A stretch of 7,986 nucleotides of DNA from Candidatus Nanohalarchaeota archaeon (lineage in GTDB: Archaea; EX4484-52; B79-G9), in NCBI GenBank assembly GCA_030635525.1, contig DAOVYR010000042.1, positions 1 to 7,986 on the forward strand, given 5' to 3'. Shown in pieces: positions 5,783 to 7,986 of the stretch; position 1 is the stretch's first letter, and each line of letters starts with the position of its first letter. The translations under genes and the position numbers were made by a program. The notes under the pieces are model-generated. The model searched no databases, was not told where the DNA came from, and saw only the letters and a program-made list of their open reading frames with translations.

Positions 5783-6274
5783 ATGAAAAACCGTCATGTA
5801 GGTTATCTCATAATCGGGATCGCATTCATCTTCTTAATGATTGTGATATCTTTCAACAACGCTCTGGAGACAATAGTCAACTCGACATGCTCACATGGTA
5901 GCGCCTGCCCTATGCATGTGACATTGAAGTTCCAGGAAACCATCAGCTACGGTCTGATTGGTCTCTTGATTGTTATAGGTCTATTAGTCTCATTCTTCAT
6001 GAAAGACGAGTACGCGACAATTCTAAGAAAAGAAGACCTGAAGGACTCAACATCCGAAAAAAAAAGAAAAGAGAAGATAGGCTCCCTAAAAGACCACGAA
6101 AAGATAATAATGGACCTCATAATAAGAGAGAATGGCTCAGTCTATCAGAGCGACATCATCAAACATACAAAATTAAGCAAAGTGAAAGTCACCCGGATCC
6201 TTGACAAGCTTGAAGGTATGCAATTGATAGAGCGCAAAAGGCGCGGCATGACAAACATCATAATTCTGAAATGA
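5783..6274 (+). CDS. Membrane-anchored winged-helix (MarR-like) regulator with Cys/His external loop
   Basis: A 163-residue protein. The N terminus is basic, followed by a first membrane helix (about 8-24), a loop of about 30 residues, a second membrane helix (about 54-73), a charged linker rich in Lys, Glu and Asp (74-100), and a cytoplasmic winged helix (about 101-163: SDIIKHTKLSKVKVTRILDK, then the wing ERKRRGMTNIIIL). The loop should face outside and contains C36, H38, C42, M44 and H45 in TCSHGSACPMH (35-45), a set of soft-metal or redox-capable side chains. A one-component membrane sensor that relays an external signal to DNA-bound winged helices is the natural model. MarR-type DNA binding is well supported; the metal-sensing role is inference. 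It lies just upstream of, and co-oriented with, the DUF2318/HMA operon, separated by a promoter-bearing gap of 117 nt. Confidence 0.78.
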   Translation: MKNRHVGYLIIGIAFIFLMIVISFNNALETIVNSTCSHGSACPMHVTLKFQETISYGLIGLLIVIGLLVSFFMKDEYATILRKEDLKDSTSEKKRKEKIGSLKDHEKIIMDLIIRENGSVYQSDIIKHTKLSKVKVTRILDKLEGMQLIERKRRGMTNIIILK

Positions 6275-6311
6275 CTTAAAACCTGCTTATTTTCACAATA
6301 TTTCTAAAAAA

Positions 6312-6323
6312 GAAACTAGTTTC
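6312..6323. promoter_or_regulatory. Perfect 12-bp palindrome, candidate operator of the metal operon
   Basis: GAAACTAGTTTC is a perfect palindrome ending 9 bp before the TATA-like box at 6333-6340. A third half-site, GTTTC, occurs at 6343-6347 on the other side of that box. The position would suit an activator or repressor of the operon. The membrane winged-helix protein encoded next door is the nearest candidate ligand. Binding is not shown. Confidence 0.45.
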
Positions 6324-6332
6324 ACACCATCC

Positions 6333-6340
6333 TTTATAAG
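6333..6340 (+). promoter_or_regulatory. TATA-like box of the DUF2318-HMA-SafE operon
   Basis: TTTATAAG preceded by CC gives an expected transcription start near 6362 and a leader of about 30 nt carrying the SD at 6377-6382. It indicates that the operon can be transcribed separately from the upstream regulator gene. Confidence 0.5.
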
Positions 6341-6376
6341 GGGTTTCTTCCAACAAATCTCTTAATCGCATAACAA

Positions 6377-6382
6377 GAGGTG
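6377..6382 (+). promoter_or_regulatory. Shine-Dalgarno site of the DUF2318 gene
   Basis: GAGGTG lies 9 nt before ATG 6392. The in-frame GTG at 6380 falls inside this SD, so it is unlikely to be the start. Confidence 0.5.
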
Positions 6383-6391
6383 TACCCTATT

Positions 6392-6856
6392 ATGAAAAAA
6401 ATATTGTATCTAATATCAATACTTACCATAACTCTTCTGGTAAGTGGTTGTACAGATAACTCCGCAAGTGTGACCGGAGACGCTCTAATACGAGACAATG
6501 ATGATCTCAAAAGCGATAGCATAAAAATCCCGTTGGCCGGCATCACGTTCGACATTAACAAATTCGAATATGATGCAGATGGTACTGAAGTGAAATACTT
6601 TATAATGAAAGGGGCAGATGGACAGATCCATACCGCATTTGACGCCTGCGACGTATGCGGCGGAAAATTGGGCTACACACAACGCGGCAACGACGTCGTC
6701 TGCAAAAGCTGCGGGCGGGTATTCAGGATAGACGACCTTGGCACAAAAAATATTGGTGGTGGATGTTGGCCAGGCTACCTGGCACATACGATTGACGGCG
6801 ATAACATAATCATAAAAATATCAGAACTAAACGACGGTGCTTTCCGATTCAGGTAA
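6392..6856 (+). CDS. DUF2318 (FtrD-like) iron-sulfur or metal-binding lipoprotein
   Basis: A 154-residue exported protein. A basic MKK and a hydrophobic stretch end in a lipobox (LVSGC, Cys at 20), so it is probably a lipid-anchored protein on the outer face of the membrane. After a polar linker (21-43) comes the DUF2318 domain with the family signature CDVCGGKLGY (86-95), VVCKSCGRVF (102-111), DDLGT (114-118) and GGCWPGYL (123-130). That gives five conserved cysteines: C86, C89, C104, C107 and C125. In bacteria, FtrD-like DUF2318 proteins belong to iron-transport systems (the Ftr family) and are thought to carry a metal or Fe-S centre. The start was chosen at ATG 6392 because a signal peptide beginning MKK fits and a GAGGTG SD precedes it. 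It is the first gene of an operon, 12 nt before the HMA gene. Partners point to soft-metal transport or redox of a metal at the cell surface. Confidence 0.85.
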   Translation: MKKILYLISILTITLLVSGCTDNSASVTGDALIRDNDDLKSDSIKIPLAGITFDINKFEYDADGTEVKYFIMKGADGQIHTAFDACDVCGGKLGYTQRGNDVVCKSCGRVFRIDDLGTKNIGGGCWPGYLAHTIDGDNIIIKISELNDGAFRFR

Positions 6857-6857
6857 A

Positions 6858-6863
6858 GAGGTG
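6858..6863 (+). promoter_or_regulatory. Shine-Dalgarno site of the HMA gene
   Basis: GAGGTG lies 5 nt before ATG 6869, directly after the stop of the DUF2318 gene. It overlaps the in-frame GTG at 6863, which is therefore not the likely start. Confidence 0.65.
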
Positions 6864-6868
6864 TGATA

Positions 6869-7072
6869 ATGAAGACAATAGAACTGAAAATAAAAGGCAT
6901 TCACTGCCCGGGCTGTGAGATGCTCATAAATGACATATTGGACGATGCCGGTGTAGAAAAAAGCGCAGTAGACATCAAAAAAGAGACCGCAACAATCGAC
7001 TTCGACGAATCGAAAGTGACAATCGACCAGATAAAAAAAGCAATCGAAGACGAAGGATATACCATCGAATAA
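6869..7072 (+). CDS. Small HMA-domain metallochaperone (CopZ-like)
   Basis: A 67-residue soluble protein consisting of one heavy-metal-associated (HMA) domain. The metal loop is GIHCPGC (10-16, with C13 and C16), the ferredoxin-like beta-alpha-beta-beta-alpha-beta pattern is clear, and the C-terminal part reads IDQIKKAIEDEGYTIE. CopZ/Atx1-type proteins carry Cu(I) or similar soft ions through the cytoplasm. The usual Met two residues before the first Cys (GMTC) is Ile here (GIHC), so metal choice cannot be read from the loop. It sits between the DUF2318 lipoprotein gene and a gene whose own N terminus is a second HMA domain, so delivery to that membrane protein is likely. Its C-terminal coding region shares a 22-nt exact stretch with that domain. 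It has its own strong SD. Confidence 0.88.
   Translation: MKTIELKIKGIHCPGCEMLINDILDDAGVEKSAVDIKKETATIDFDESKVTIDQIKKAIEDEGYTIE
7027..7048 (+). repeat. First copy of a 22-nt direct repeat in two HMA genes
   Basis: Identical to 7256-7277. The two copies encode the QIKKAIE helix near the C-terminal end of each HMA domain. They are either a trace of tandem duplication or the result of strong codon similarity. Confidence 0.75.
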
Positions 7073-7079
7073 GACAAAA

Positions 7080-7087
7080 GGTGATCT
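7080..7087 (+). promoter_or_regulatory. Shine-Dalgarno site of the HMA-SafE gene
   Basis: GGTGATCT is a near-full match to the archaeal anti-SD and lies 1 nt before ATG 7089 (the GGTG core is 5 nt upstream). It fixes the start and marks the gene as translated from the operon mRNA. Confidence 0.75.
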
Positions 7088-7088
7088 G

Positions 7089-7986
7089 ATGACAGACATA
7101 AAAAAGAGATTCAAAGCTTCAGGCATGACCTGTACCAGTTGCGAAAAGATAATCGCAAAACATGTAAAAAAGATCAACGGCATAAAAAAAATAAATGTCG
7201 ATTACGCAACAGAAGAAGTAGATCTCGTATACGACAACAAAAAAACAAATTATAGCCAGATAAAAAAAGCAATCGAATCAAAAGGCTATTGCTGTGAAGA
7301 TAATCTCTCATCCAAAAGCCTGCCTGTGTGGGGCGTGGTAGCAATCATCCTTGGAATCATGGTCATCGGATATTTTACACTCCAATACTTTGACACCCTG
7401 GAACTGCCCGAAATCAGCCAGAACATGAGCTATGGCTTATTATTTATCGTCGGGTTACTGACAGGCATCCACTGCGTAAGCATGTGCGGCGGATTTGTCG
7501 TATCCTACACAACCAAAGGGATCAAAGAAGGAAAGAAGCCGCACGACTTGCATCTCGATTATGCTATCGGAAAGATATTGTCATACACGATAATCGGCGC
7601 CATATTCGGTCTCTTGGGAAGCATCATCGCATTCACCCCGATGATGCGCGGGATGGCAGGTATATTTGCAGGATTATTCCTATTGCTCTTCGGTCTGAAA
7701 ATGCTGAACATTTTCCCGGCACTTAGAAATATTCATCTCAAAACCCCTGGATTCATCACAAAATATACAAGCAGACAGCAGAAAAACCACTCCAGCCCGC
7801 TCATCATCGGTCTCCTGAACGGTCTCATGATCGCATGCGGTCCCCTCCAGGCCATCTACATCATGGCCGCAGGCACAGGAAGCATGATTGAAGGCGCGAA
7901 ACTATTATTCATATTCGCCCTGGGCACACTGCCAGTCATGCTCAGCTTCGGCTACATAACAAGCTTCATAGGCTCAAAAGCGACCC
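7089..7986 (+). CDS. HMA-TauE/SafE family (COG2836) heavy-metal membrane protein, partial
   Basis: 299 codons are visible before the right edge cuts the frame. The N-terminal HMA domain (about 1-70) has GMTCTSC (12-18, C15 and C18) and the extra pair C68-C69. A membrane helix (about 80-99) follows, then a six-helix SafE-type core: LLTGIHCVSMCGGF (123-136) with H128, C129, M132 and C133 in the membrane, and LLNGLMIACGPLQA (242-255) with C250, then FALGTLPVML (276-285). The LTG-HC-MCGGF and NGL--CGPLQ motifs are the hallmark of the COG2836 branch, which is related to CcdA/DsbD-like thiol and metal carriers. The usual Met-Pro before the second Cys is replaced by Ile-Ala. It presumably moves a soft metal such as copper, or electrons via thiols, across the membrane. 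It is the third gene of the operon, 16 nt after the HMA stop. A C-terminal domain may lie beyond the edge. Confidence 0.88.
   Translation, partial: MTDIKKRFKASGMTCTSCEKIIAKHVKKINGIKKINVDYATEEVDLVYDNKKTNYSQIKKAIESKGYCCEDNLSSKSLPVWGVVAIILGIMVIGYFTLQYFDTLELPEISQNMSYGLLFIVGLLTGIHCVSMCGGFVVSYTTKGIKEGKKPHDLHLDYAIGKILSYTIIGAIFGLLGSIIAFTPMMRGMAGIFAGLFLLLFGLKMLNIFPALRNIHLKTPGFITKYTSRQQKNHSSPLIIGLLNGLMIACGPLQAIYIMAAGTGSMIEGAKLLFIFALGTLPVMLSFGYITSFIGSKAT
7256..7277 (+). repeat. Second copy of the 22-nt direct repeat
   Basis: Identical to 7027-7048. Here it lies inside the N-terminal HMA domain of the membrane protein gene. Confidence 0.75.

Noticed and set aside
6301..6315. Possible terminator hairpin TTTCT-A5-AGAAA after the winged-helix gene
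   Set aside because: The stem is only 5 bp of A/T-rich sequence with no T-run after it. The adjacent 12-bp palindrome is a better reading of this spot.
6827..7183. Minus-strand open frame of 118 codons over the HMA gene
   Set aside because: It is a Phe/Cys/Val-rich shadow of the HMA coding strand without an SD. The plus-strand HMA has its metal motif and SD.
7484..7726. Plus-strand frame of 80 codons inside the SafE-type gene
   Set aside because: It is an out-of-frame Arg/His-rich translation. The SafE frame continues intact through this stretch to the window end.

Overview
The window looks like part of an archaeal chromosome. The support is TATA-like boxes about 24 to 29 nt upstream of several ATG codons (the leaderless mRNA pattern), GGTGATC-type Shine-Dalgarno (SD) sites at other starts, and archaeal-style gene families: a tandem Lrp-like regulator, a stand-alone LigD-type 3'-phosphoesterase, a solo B3/B4 protein and a membrane winged-helix protein. 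The flavour is euryarchaeal, but no gene here fixes the lineage. I see no rRNA, tRNA, CRISPR array or insertion sequence, and no gene-free stretch longer than about 150 bases.

Left part (1-3176). A minus-strand gene runs off the left edge and looks like a COG2187 aminoglycoside-phosphotransferase-like kinase. It is divergent from a stand-alone LigD-type 3'-phosphoesterase gene, which converges on a 324-residue tandem Lrp-like regulator. That regulator is divergent from an ATP-grasp ligase of unknown substrate. The regulator and ligase show a base skew opposite to that of the flanks.

Middle part (3323-5651). These are single-gene units: a solo B3/B4 (PheT-like) domain protein, a small multi-spanning membrane protein of the YdjM/DUF457-like type on the minus strand, a YciA-type hotdog acyl-CoA thioesterase, and a minus-strand rubrerythrin with an N-terminal rubredoxin-like domain.

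Right part (5783-7986). This is the most coherent functional block and looks like a metal/redox module. A membrane-anchored winged-helix protein carries a Cys/His/Met-rich external loop. It is followed by a three-gene operon with its own promoter: a DUF2318 (FtrD-like) five-cysteine lipoprotein, a small HMA metallochaperone, and an HMA-TauE/SafE (COG2836) membrane protein cut by the right edge. A perfect 12-bp palindrome lies just upstream of the operon's TATA box and is a natural operator candidate. A plausible model, which is inference, is that the membrane winged-helix protein senses metal or redox state outside the cell and controls import, delivery or reduction of a soft metal such as copper. 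Rubrerythrin next door would fit an oxidative-stress or redox theme.
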